Below are positions 17,165 through 25,072 of a DNA stretch of 64,000 bases, piece after piece. Both the position numbers and the translations under genes were made by a program. Within the stretch, counting starts at the first letter, position 1. The number at the start of each line of letters is the position of its first letter. This stretch comes from CBDDEC01 sp965226785. GTDB taxonomy: Bacteria; Chloroflexota; Dehalococcoidia; UBA2979. The DNA lies in assembly GCA_965226785.1 (NCBI GenBank), contig CBDDEC010000004.1:1344198-1408197 (forward strand), given 5' to 3'. The notes beneath the pieces were generated by a model. That model made no database searches. It was not told the origin of the DNA and saw nothing but the letters and a program-made list of their open reading frames with translations.

Positions 17165-17563
17165 TCACGGGTGGCTCCCGAGCACGGCGAGGATGGCATC
17201 TCGGAGAGTTTCGGCCTCGACCCGCGCACCCTTCGCCCAACGCCGTCGCCGGTCGCCTCGCTTCGTCGAACATATGGACCACAGAGCGCGAAGAGTGTCG
17301 TCAAGGCTCCGCCCCTTGACGGTCTCGGCGAGGCGGTCGGCGCGGCGGAGTACGTAGCCATACTCCGCATACTCGGAGCCGTCGGCACAGTGCGAGACGC
17401 GGTGGCCGTCGCCCTCGCCGTCCTCCGCGCCGTGCAGGTGGAACAGGGTGGCGCACCTGTTCGGACAGAGGGTCGCCGCGAGGCCGCCGCCGCGCACCGT
17501 GAGGTACGGGGCCGTGCGCCCCTCGAAGGATCGTTCGTCTCCGCCCACGGCCGGGTCGGTCAC
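17165..17563 (-). CDS. Hypothetical protein, 132 aa
   Basis: GTG 17563 lies 7 bp after AAGGAGG, a strong ribosome site. The middle has a CPNRCATLFHLHG stretch and an HRVSHCADGSEY segment with His and Cys that could bind metal; the C-terminal half is basic and helical (RAETLRDAILAVLGSHP type). No known family recognised. Downstream (left) is the serine-recombinase tail in convergent orientation; upstream are IS21 and IS3 relics. Confidence 0.55.
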   Translation of the reverse strand: MTDPAVGGDERSFEGRTAPYLTVRGGGLAATLCPNRCATLFHLHGAEDGEGDGHRVSHCADGSEYAEYGYVLRRADRLAETVKGRSLDDTLRALWSICSTKRGDRRRRWAKGARVEAETLRDAILAVLGSHP

Positions 17564-17601
17564 TGATGCCCTCCTTCGTTCTCAGCGTAGCGGGTGACCA
17601 C

Positions 17602-18015
17602 TCACGTCGGTCGACGACGCGGCGTACCCAGCGTCGACCACGATATAGGATGTCGCAGGCGGCGCTCGCGGCAAGCAGCGCGTTCAGCTCGGCCAGGCTC
17701 TCCACGCGCGGGACCGGCACGAGGTGGCGGCGGCGGAAGCGGCCGACCTCGCCCCCCACGCCGCCCTTCTCGTGCGCGCCCCCGGCGCCGGGCTCGCAGA
17801 AGAACGCGTCGAAGCCGAAGTGCGAGTGCAGCGCGCTGAAGCGGTCGCTCTCGACACGGTCGCGCCCGGCGAGCACGCGCACCACGGCCGCCTTGAGGTT
17901 GTCGTAGCGGATCCGCCGCGGTACCCCGCCGAGACGCTCGAAGGCGACCGTGTGGCCCTCGAAGAACGCCTCCTGGCCCTCGCCCGGGAAGCAGATAGGC
18001 ATGAGGTCCGGTCTC
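17602..18015 (-). pseudogene. IS21 IstA transposase fragment
   Basis: One frame encodes GEGQEAFFEGHTVAFERLGG, VPRRIRYDNLKAAVVRVLAG, HFGFDAFFCEPGAGGAHEKG and VGRFRRRHLVPVPRVESLAE, the second half of IS21-family IstA including the 'YDNLK.AV' and 'ceP..aheKG.VE' catalytic motifs. Both ends are missing, as is istB. Confidence 0.85.
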
Positions 18016-18072
18016 CTCCTCACAGCGGATACGCGTCTCCGCCGGGAGCACGGCTCTCCACGATCTGCTCGC

Positions 18073-18501
18073 TCAGCGCCTGTCGGCGACGGCGCGGGCC
18101 GAGGGCGCCCGCTCTCCCCACTCGTAGTAGCCCGCTGTCGAGACCGCGAGCACCCGGCAGGCCACCGCCACGACGACCCCGTCGGCGGCAAGCTCACCGA
18201 CCAGCCGGTATCTCCATTTTGGGAGGACGTTCTCGCGCGCGAAGAGGGCGGCGGCGCGCTTCAGAATCTCGTTCTCCATCTCCAGGGTGCGGTTGGCCCG
18301 GCGCAGCCGCACCAGCTCCGCCCGCTCGTCGCTCGTCAGGCCCTCTCTGTGGCCCTCGTCGACATCGGCCTGCCGCAGCCAGCGGTGCAGGCACGACCCG
18401 GCGATCCCCAGGTCCGCAGCGATCCGCGCGATCGGTTTCTCCCGCAGCCGGGCCAGTTCGACAGCACGACGGCGGAACTCGGGTGGGTAGGCTCGGGACA
18501 T
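18073..18501 (-). pseudogene. IS3 OrfA fused to start of OrfB, truncated
   Basis: From ATG 18501 (AGGAGTCC upstream): an HTH (ARIAADLGIAGSCLHRWLRQ), a leucine-zipper segment (RRANRTLEMENEILKRAAAL), then LPKWRYRLVGELAADG and CRVLAVSTAGYYEW, which belong to OrfB. The frames are fused and the element stops at the IS21 fragment. Its right end, GTGTCCGGGAAAGCGGGTCA at 18541, recurs at 52197. Confidence 0.85.
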
Positions 18502-18734
18502 CCAGGACTCCTCCCTGAGCGACATCGTCACCTCAGGCTAGGTGTCCGGGAAAGCGGGTCAGGCTCCTCTCATCTCCCAACCCCCAGCTGCCAACCCCGA
18601 CTGCATCCTGCAACGGCCAACAGCGTTGTATTCCAGTCCGCGTCCCTGCATTCGCCGATCGGCGCGGGATGCTACCACGAGCGACGTACCACAGGGCTGT
18701 CGGGCGCCATTACCACCACGTGGGCTATGACCCC

Positions 18735-18850
18735 TGTCCGCTAGCGCGTAGATGGCGTCGAGCGAGACATTGCGCTCCCCTCGCTCGACGGACCCGACGT
18801 AGATCCGGTCGCTCGGTCGCTGTAGACTGCGGACGAAGTGTTCCAGAGAG
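18735..18850 (-). pseudogene. XRE-family HTH fragment
   Basis: Minus frame reads RIYVGSVERGERNVSLDAIY, the recognition-helix half of a Cro/C1-type HTH ('tyis.iErGernpsl..i'). No start and no first helix. It lies back to back with msrB. 18560-18734 shows nothing recognisable. Confidence 0.55.
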
Positions 18851-19237
18851 GTGGTGGCTCCAATCATGGGAGGCACGGAACACAACGAGCTCACGCTGCG
18901 CGAGAGCTACGTGATCGAGGCCAGAGGCACCGAACCGCCCTTCAGCGGCGAGTACGATGACTTCTACGAAGCCGGCAGCTACGTGTGCCGCCGCTGCGAC
19001 GCCCAGCTCTACCGCTCCGCGGACAAGTTCGACGCTCGCTGCGGCTGGCCGGCCTTCGATGACGAAATCGCCGGCGCCGTGAAGCGTCTGCCTGACCCCA
19101 ACGGCCAGGGCATCGAGATTGAGTGTGCGAGCTGCGGCGGCCACCTCGGCCACGTGTTCCTGGGCGAGAGGCTCACAGCGAAGGACACGCGTCACTGCGT
19201 CAACTCGCTGTCGATGAAGTTCGTCCCGTCGAAGTAG
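18851..19237 (+). CDS. msrB: Peptide-methionine (R)-S-oxide reductase MsrB
   Basis: 128 residues from GTG 18851 (GAGAGG upstream); ATG 18866 is an alternative. Zinc ligands are Cys46/Cys49 (CRRC) and Cys92/Cys95 (CASC); RCGWPAF carries Cys64, a possible recycling cysteine, and RHCVNSLSMKF carries the catalytic Cys116. The protein reduces methionine-R-sulfoxide in proteins with thioredoxin. The length is that of a single-domain cytoplasmic MsrB, and no MsrA is nearby. One of the few intact housekeeping-type genes in this region. Confidence 0.96.
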   Translation: MVAPIMGGTEHNELTLRESYVIEARGTEPPFSGEYDDFYEAGSYVCRRCDAQLYRSADKFDARCGWPAFDDEIAGAVKRLPDPNGQGIEIECASCGGHLGHVFLGERLTAKDTRHCVNSLSMKFVPSK

Positions 19238-19302
19238 CCCGAACCGGCGGAGCTAGCAGCATTGAGCCGAGCGACGGGGCTCAGTTCCGCGTGGGCTCGA
19301 AC

Positions 19303-20250
19303 GGCAGTGTCAGATCTCAGGGCGCGTCGACCCTTAGGCGCCACAAGGCGACGTCGCTGGTGGTCTATGCTGCAGCCAGTTCGCTGATCAGCGAGTGCCA
19401 GCGTGTGAGGAAGAGCCGTCGCTGCTCTGTCAACGCGACATGGGCGCCACCGCGGCGGCGGACGCGGAAGTACTGTCGCAGCTCATCGAACGCGCTACAG
19501 AAGCGCGACGCGGACTCGAAGCTCCCGAAGCCCTGCATCGGGTAGTAGCGCTGCTTCACCGCTCGGTGACTCTGCTCGGTGTAGTTGTTGAGGTACTGCG
19601 TCGTGCGATGCCAAGCCTTGCGGCCGATGATCCAGCGGATCGCCCGTCGGTAAGCGGGGTGCAGGTCGGTCGTGATCCGTGCGGGCTTGCGTTCGGTGAT
19701 CTCGACCAGTCTCCGCAAGAACCTCCGCGCGGCATGCTTGTCTCGACGCTCGCTCAGCATCGAATCGATCAGTTCTCCGTCGCCGTCGATCGCTCGGTAG
19801 AGGTAGCACCAGCGCCCAGCGACCTTCACGTACGTCTCGTCGAGGTACCAGGACTCGCCGGCTCGGGCTCGTCGCTTGGCGCGGAGCTGGCCGGCGAGCA
19901 GTGGGGCGAATCGAAACTCCCACTCCCGGATGGTCTCGTGCGTGACCTCAACACCGCGCTGGAGGAGCATCTCTGCCACGTCACGGAAACTCAGCTTGTA
20001 GCGCAGACGCCACAGCACCGCGAGGAGCACCACGTCGGTCGGGACCTGAAGATGGTTGAACGGCGTGCCGGTTCGCTCGTTGAAGCGACGCTTGCACGAG
20101 CGGCAGTTGAACCGCCGGTAGCCGAGCGTCGTGCGCGCCTGGCGTCTGGTCGTGGCGGCGGATGCACAGTGCGGACAGTTCACCGATGTCTCCTCGTCCA
20201 TGCTCAGACGAGGCTAAACCTCACAGTTCGAGCCCTCAGATCTGACGCAG
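19303..20250 (-). mobile_element. IS6-family element, copy 2 (948 bp, complete)
   Basis: Same ends and length as copy 1 and nearly identical. It sits between msrB and the tail of a helicase gene, so it probably truncated that helicase. No target duplication seen. Confidence 0.93.
19365..20201 (-). CDS. IS6-family transposase (copy 2)
   Basis: 278 residues, amino-acid sequence the same as at 12040-12876 as far as I can see; the one base difference noticed (position about 19982) is synonymous. Complete zinc ribbon and DDE residues, so potentially active. Confidence 0.95.
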   Translation of the reverse strand: MDEETSVNCPHCASAATTRRQARTTLGYRRFNCRSCKRRFNERTGTPFNHLQVPTDVVLLAVLWRLRYKLSFRDVAEMLLQRGVEVTHETIREWEFRFAPLLAGQLRAKRRARAGESWYLDETYVKVAGRWCYLYRAIDGDGELIDSMLSERRDKHAARRFLRRLVEITERKPARITTDLHPAYRRAIRWIIGRKAWHRTTQYLNNYTEQSHRAVKQRYYPMQGFGSFESASRFCSAFDELRQYFRVRRRGGAHVALTEQRRLFLTRWHSLISELAAA

Positions 20251-20546
20251 CCCTCCGCGCCCGCCTGTACGTCGACGATGCACACAACGCACGCTGCATG
20301 CAGGGCTGCCTCTCGTGCGTGTTGAGCTACGAGGCGCAGCACTTGGTCGAAGTCGGCCTCGATCGCCCGCGCGGGCTCGCGCTCCTCGACGCGTCCCTCG
20401 CGGGAGACTCCGTCACCGCGCCCGAGATCAGCCCCGCGCCAGCTGATGGAACCCCGACACCGCAGCGCGATGCAGAGGAACGTTTCGCCCGCGCTGCGGT
20501 GCGCAGACGCGAGCGATCCAGGAGGCGGGGATCCACAAGGGGCTGA
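20251..20546 (+). pseudogene. DUF1998/DEAD-box helicase C-terminal fragment (tentative)
   Basis: Open from the IS6 right end to a TGA. RCMQGCLSCVLSYEAQHLVE contains the C-x3-C-x2-C cluster found in the DUF1998 region at the end of MrfA/DISARM-like helicases, followed by LDRPRGLALLDASL. The helicase core is absent. Confidence 0.45.
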
Positions 20547-20620
20547 AACCGGAAGGACCGCGAAGTTCGTCCGGGAGGCATACCCTGGCGGGCGAGACGC
20601 TTCACCCATGGAGGTGGTTG

Positions 20621-20833
20621 GTGACTAGTTTCCTTTCGAAGCTGCTTGGCCGGGCAGAGGATGTGGTTTCGCCGGAGTCCACCGGACTAGAGCTGCTGAC
20701 TCCCGAGCCACGTAGGAAGTCTGCGCGGCGGGAGCCACCGGCACAACTCGATTGGTCGCGCGCAGAGTACATCCCAATGCCGCCTTCCCCACCGACCTGG
20801 GAGATGGACGGTCGTGACGACTTTCCCAGCTAG
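20621..20833 (+). CDS. Small protein encoded ahead of CaiB, 70 aa
   Basis: GTG 20621 lies 5 bp after GGAGGT. Residues include FLSKLLGR, then a Pro/Arg-rich middle and an acidic end (WEMDGRDDFPS). It ends 34 bp before the likely start of the CaiB gene, suggesting translational coupling. No family recognised. Confidence 0.5.
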   Translation: MTSFLSKLLGRAEDVVSPESTGLELLTPEPRRKSARREPPAQLDWSRAEYIPMPPSPPTWEMDGRDDFPS

Positions 20834-20867
20834 TCCATACTCAGTGCAGCGAGGGGGAGGACCTGCC

Positions 20868-22124
20868 GTGCCAGAACCACTTGAAGGCATCAGAGTCGTG
20901 GAAGTGGCCCGGGCGCTCCAGGGACCGGTCGCCGGGCAGTACCTCGCGGACATGGGCGCGGGCGTGATCAAGGTCGAGCCGGCGCTCGGTGACCCGAATC
21001 GTCGCTTCCGCATCGTGGGCGCGGAGGACGCCGAGAGCGGATTCGGCACCCAGTTCGTGAGCGCGAATCGGGGGAAACGCTCACTCTGGCTGGACCTGCG
21101 CGACGAGGCATCGCTGGAGGTCGTGCGCCAGCTCGTCGATCGCGCCGACGTCTTCCTCAGCAACTACCTGGAGCCCTCGCTCATCGCGATGGGCCTCGGC
21201 TACGAGCAGTTGCGCGCACGGAACGAGGAGCTCGTGTACGCGCTAGTCAACGGCTACGGTCCGCTCGGCCCCGACGCCGCGAAGCGCATGCTCGACGGCG
21301 CCGCCGCCGCCCGCGGCGGGCTTTACAGCGTCACCGGGCCACGCGACGGTGCCCCAATGATGCCCGGCTCTGTGATCGCCGACCTTGCGGGCGCGATGCA
21401 GCTCGCCCTCGGCATCACGACCGCGCTCGCTGCGCGGGAGCTGCACGGCGGAAGCCAGCGCGTCGACACGTCGGGGCTCGGTGCGCAGCTGTTTCTGCAG
21501 GCGTACGAGATCGACTCGGTGTCGCTCAGCGGCGACCTACTGACGCGAGCGGGGGCGCATAACGCGAACATCCACGGCACGTACGGCCTCTACGAGACCA
21601 CCGACGGCGCGGTCATGATTGCGTTCCTCTCGGACGAGCCGACGTGGATCGCGTTCTGCGAGTTCGCCGGCCTCGAGGAGCTGCTGTACGACGAGCGCTT
21701 CGACACCGCTGACAAGCGCGGCGGGCGAGCGTCCGATGATCCGCAGGGCGCGAGGGCGAACGAGATCCGCCCTTACCTGCAGCGGGCGTTCCGGGCGAAG
21801 ACCACGGCCCAATGGACGAAGTTCCTCGCCGGCCATCCGCGGCTCGTCTGGGACGTCGTGCAGGACTACAGGCAGGTTCTCTCCGACGAACAGGCGCTCG
21901 CGAACGGCTACTTCATCGAGCAGGAAATCCCGACCTTCGGCAAGCGCCGGCTCGTGGGCAACACGGTGCGCGTCAACGGCGAGATGGCGCCGCAGAAGCC
22001 GGCGCCGCCATCGCTGGGGCAACACAACGAAGAGATCCTGTCCTCGCTCGGGTACGATCCGGCCGCGATCGACGAAATCACCGCCGCCGCTCGTGCCGCG
22101 GCGGTGCGGCGGCTGAGCGGCTGA
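20868..22124 (+). CDS. CaiB/BaiF family (class III) CoA-transferase
   Basis: About 418 residues from GTG 20868, which has GGGGGAGG upstream; GTG 20814 is an alternative. Motifs in order: GIRVVEVARALQGPVAGQYL, GAGVIKVEP, the 'NRGKRSLWLDL' block, RMLDGAAAARGGLYSVTG (the Asp corresponds to the catalytic aspartate of formyl-CoA transferase), the YETTDGAVMIAFL block and PAPPSLGQHNEEILSSLGY. It moves CoA between carboxylic acids by a ping-pong mechanism. Substrate unknown. Complete, unlike the three CaiB fragments elsewhere in the window (7368-7577, 37689-37748, 58614-58780). Confidence 0.94.
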   Translation: MPEPLEGIRVVEVARALQGPVAGQYLADMGAGVIKVEPALGDPNRRFRIVGAEDAESGFGTQFVSANRGKRSLWLDLRDEASLEVVRQLVDRADVFLSNYLEPSLIAMGLGYEQLRARNEELVYALVNGYGPLGPDAAKRMLDGAAAARGGLYSVTGPRDGAPMMPGSVIADLAGAMQLALGITTALAARELHGGSQRVDTSGLGAQLFLQAYEIDSVSLSGDLLTRAGAHNANIHGTYGLYETTDGAVMIAFLSDEPTWIAFCEFAGLEELLYDERFDTADKRGGRASDDPQGARANEIRPYLQRAFRAKTTAQWTKFLAGHPRLVWDVVQDYRQVLSDEQALANGYFIEQEIPTFGKRRLVGNTVRVNGEMAPQKPAPPSLGQHNEEILSSLGYDPAAIDEITAAARAAAVRRLSG

Positions 22125-22143
22125 CGGCTGAGCAGCTGACTCG

Positions 22144-22249
22144 GGCTCCGTCAGAACTCAGACCACCGATCCGCTGCTAGCGTCGGAGTGAACGACGACG
22201 CTGGGGAGGATTGCCTGTGATGTGCCCGCGCTGCAGCTCGAGTGAGACT
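22144..22249 (+). repeat. 106-bp repeat, copy 1 (probable 5' end of a lost IS)
   Basis: Identical to 55458-55563 as read here. It ends in TGTGATGTGCCCGCGCTGCA, which would start a protein MCPRCSSSE with a zinc-ribbon CxxC, as in several transposase N-termini. Both copies lose the homology directly after this point. Confidence 0.75.
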
Positions 22250-22500
22250 AGTTCGCGCAGCCGACGCACCTCGACGCCGTCGACGAAGAGCTGGGTGCTG
22301 CGCCAGCCGGCGACCAGGCCGAGCAGGCGGTCCAGCGTCGGCAGCCGATCGGAGTGGACCGGCACCAGGTGCCGGCGCACGCCGTGCGCCTCGGTGAGGC
22401 GGGAGCCGGGGACCGACGCGGCCAGCGCCTCGGCCGCGGCGTAGCGTCGAGACGACGACTTGGCGAAGGCGATCACGTAGCGAGATCTGCGCTCGTCCAT
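22250..22500 (-). pseudogene. Hypothetical protein, N-terminal part
   Basis: ATG 22500. The 84 residues start MDERRSRYVIAFAKSSSRRY and include HLVPVHSDRLPTLDRLLGLV and STQLFVDGVEVRRLRELV. The frame stays open into the 106-bp repeat, so the native C-terminus is probably lost there. Family not recognised. Confidence 0.45.
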
Positions 22501-22584
22501 CGCTGAGCATGGACGCTCGACGCTCCCACCAAGTCAAGTCGTACCGACCGGCGACCAGCGGGACTCGTGATGGGGTGCGGGCGA

Positions 22585-22604
22585 TTGAGAACATGTGTGC
22601 TACA
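22585..22604 (+). promoter_or_regulatory. Possible LexA-like operator/promoter, copy 2
   Basis: TTGAGAACATGTGTGCTACA, 9 bp before the ATG of the small ORF at 22614. Shares GAACAT-N-TGTGCTA with the site at 11796-11815; TACACT could serve as -10. Confidence 0.35.
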
Positions 22605-22613
22605 CTCGCGCCG

Positions 22614-22720
22614 ATGCAAGTAACTACTCCTGGTGATCAGCCTGGGCAAGCCCATTCCGAGAGCGGAAACTCGTCCCGTGGTGGGCTTCTCGAACAGCAG
22701 GCCGCCGCGCTGCGAGGCCC
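22614..22720 (+). pseudogene. Small ORF cut by rve-IS copy B
   Basis: ATG 22614 encodes 36 residues including SSRGGLLEQQAAALRG, matching the 54-aa protein at 11621-11785, then runs into the IS. The native end is lost. Confidence 0.5.
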
Positions 22721-23786
22721 GTGGGACGGCAAAACCTCATGCGGCCCACCGATACTCATGATGCAAACCTCCCAGCACCGGCTTGCGTCCCTCCGGAGAG
22801 TCTAGCGCCAATAACCGATGCGGCCGCATCGCGTTGTAGTGCTGGACGTACTCACCAAGCACCCGCCTCCGATGCCGTTCGTTGACGGCGATGACGTGAT
22901 CGAGGCACTCGCGCCGGAGCGTCCCGATCACCCGCTCGGCGATGGCGTTGGCGTTCGGCGCGCGCACCGGAGTCAGAATTGTCTCGATCCCGATCCGTCG
23001 AGCGCGTGCGATGAAGTGCTCGCCATAGCTACGGTCGCGGTCTCGGATCAGGAACTGAGGCCGCTCACCCCACACCGTCGCCTCGATCATCTGCCTCCAG
23101 ATCCAGGGCGCGATCGGGTGCTCCGTGACGTTCCAGTGCCGGATGCGGCGCCGGCCGTGGTCGATCACGACGAACACGGAGAGCGTGCGGAAGGTGAGGG
23201 TCTGCACCGTGCACAGGTCAGCAGCCCAGATGTTGGACGCGTGGTTGCGCAGAAACGTGCGCCACGACTGACTCGGCGGTCGCCGCAGCGCCTGCCGGCG
23301 GTAGCGGCTCACGGTGCGAGCGCTCACCTCGAAGCCAAGCGCACGCAGCTCACGGCGCCCCACCGTGGATGCTCAGTGGCGATGCGGACGATCAGCTGTC
23401 GCAGCTCTGCGGGAATCCGGGGTCGTCCGGAGCGGCGACGACTCTTCCAGCGCCAGTAGGTGCGCCAAGCAGAACGATGCCAGCGCACCACCGTGTCCGG
23501 CTCGACCATCACGAGCGTGCCTCGCCAGCCGGACCAACCACGTGCCAGCAGTGACCAGAGTCGGCGGTCGTGGCGACGGAGCCGCGGTCGACGACGGCCC
23601 CTTGTGTAGACGGCGAGCTGATGCCGCAGCGCCAAGTGCTCGAGGACGAGATCTCGGCGGGCGCGGACCGATGCGAAGAGTGCTGCGACAAGCAGACGGA
23701 GGTAGAGCACAGACGAGCCTCTCGTGGCTCGCCGATACTCTGCTATCTCAGGACAGAGCTGCACCTATCAGGTTTTGCCGTCCCAC
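22721..23786 (-). mobile_element. rve-IS copy B, internally deleted
   Basis: Both ends present (GTGGGACGGCAAAACC / GGTTTTGCCGTCCCAC). Shorter than the other copies because about 13 bases in the helical region near 23349 and a piece of the left end are missing. A further solitary right-end scrap (GAGGTTTTGCCGCCCCAC) follows at 23799-23816. Confidence 0.9.
22737..23710 (-). pseudogene. rve-IS transposase, frameshifted by deletion (copy B)
   Basis: The N-terminal half (from GTG 23710) and the catalytic half are intact in sequence but lie in different frames because bases between CACGCAGCTCA and CGGCGCCCCACC are missing. Confidence 0.9.
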
Positions 23787-23816
23787 GGCAGGTCGCATGA
23801 GGTTTTGCCGCCCCAC

Positions 23817-24032
23817 GGCCATCTGTGTGTCGGGCCGACGTGAGGCGGGCCTCGAACCTAGCGCGGATTGACATGATCCGAACTCATGTACTAAACAGGG
23901 GTCATGAATAGATATCACGTTGAAACGGTGACCCAGGTCAGGGTTTCAGTGTGATCCTGAGACGAACGGACGTGGTTGCAGTGGCTCTGCCGGCCATGGA
24001 CCACTTCTGCGAGCAGAGGTACGCGGCATGAG
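23817..24032. other. Stretch without recognisable gene
   Basis: Between the rve-IS scrap and the small zinc-ribbon gene I see no coding pattern, repeat or RNA. Confidence 0.4.
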
Positions 24033-24191
24033 TCAGAGGGTTGGAAAGACCTGGCCCAGCCGGCGGTCGCAAGTTGGACAGAATAGCGCAACGCTGTACC
24101 GATCGCCGGTCCCTGCGATTGGGTGACGCTCCTCGCTGCATGTGACATCGCGTCCGCACTGTCGGCAGTAGCGCTCGTACGCCATAACCAT
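24033..24191 (-). CDS. Small zinc-ribbon-like protein, 52 aa
   Basis: ATG 24191 (ACGGAG upstream) to TGA 24033. It has CRQCGRDV and a single Cys at TCSEE, and CPTCDRRLGQVFP near the end, i.e. two CxxC knuckles as in treble-clef or zinc-ribbon mini-proteins; spacing between the pairs is about 30 residues. Compact start and stop, a ribosome site and paired Cys argue for a real gene despite its size. Function unknown; stand-alone zinc ribbons often assist nucleic-acid-binding partners. Confidence 0.6.
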   Translation of the reverse strand: MVMAYERYCRQCGRDVTCSEERHPIAGTGDRYSVALFCPTCDRRLGQVFPTL

Positions 24192-24337
24192 GCTCCGTTC
24201 TCGTACTCACCGTACATCAGGCGGTGACGGCTCAGGTGAGTCTTGCCTCATGCGAGGCGCTCGAGTATCGCTGGCAACCCGGTGGGTCGCCCTATAGGCC
24301 AGGGCGGCCTGTGGGGCCGTAATACTCCGTCGGCGCC

Positions 24338-24805
24338 ACCAAGCTAGCCCTGCGTGAGCTGGCTCGGCGGGTGCAGCGCCTCGAGGCAAAGTGTCGCCGC
24401 CTCGACGCCGTGCTCGAGCAGCTGGTCGCCACCACCGCGCCCGCCCTCGTCGCCTGCTTCGGCGTGGGCACCGACACGGCCGGCGCTCTGCTCGTCTCCG
24501 CCGGCGACAACCCGCAACGCCTCCGCAGCGAGGCGGCATTCGCCCATCACTGCGGCGTCGCCCCGATCGACGCCTCGTCGGGGCTGACCATCCGCAAACG
24601 ACTCAACCGCGGTGGCGACCACACCGCGAATCAAGCGCTCTGGCGAATCGTCATGGTCCGCATGGTCCACGACCCCCGCACCCGCCGCTACGTCGAGCGG
24701 CGCACGCGCGAGGGCCGTTCCAAGCGCGAGATCATCCGCTCGCTCAAGCGCTACGTCGCACGGCAGCTCTATCGCCACCTCCCGCGACCCGAGTCGCTCG
24801 CTTGA
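24338..24805 (+). pseudogene. IS110-family transposase, C-terminal part
   Basis: Encodes LARRVQRLEAKCRRLDAVLE, then the transposase_20 domain with FGVGTDTAGALLVSAGDN, HHCGVAPIDASSGLT, RRLNRGGDHTANQALWRIVM-type motifs and a Ser/Gly-rich catalytic loop. The N-terminal DEDD (RuvC-like) half is missing. Not related closely to the intact IS110 at 53980-55005. Confidence 0.85.
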
Positions 24806-24820
24806 CAGGCGATAGGAGCA

Positions 24821-25041
24821 TCAGAACCCAGCGCGCCGCACCCAGATGCGCAGCGTCTCTGGCGTCATCCCGAACTTCGAGGCGATCGAGGTGATCGCCG
24901 CCCACTGCGAAGTGTGCTCGGCCTCGTGCTCGAGCACCATGCGGACGGCCCGCTCGCGCATCTCTGCTGGGTACCTGCCTGGTCGTGTCATCGCTCCATC
25001 CTTTCAAAGGGTGGAGCCTCCAACTTTCCCGGGGCGGTTCA
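24821..25041 (-). pseudogene. IS3 orfA remnant with right inverted repeat
   Basis: ATG 24991 opens 56 residues (MTRPGRYPAEMRERAVRMVL, SIASKFGMTPETLRIWVRR), a near-copy of orfA at 6430-6750, then stops. The inverted repeat CCCGGGGCGGTTCA ends at 25041 as in the intact IS3 at 6800. Only about 220 bp of the element remain. The end abuts the promoter of the next gene. Confidence 0.85.
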
Positions 25042-25072
25042 CACAGGTATATAATTCCCATACATTGACGGC

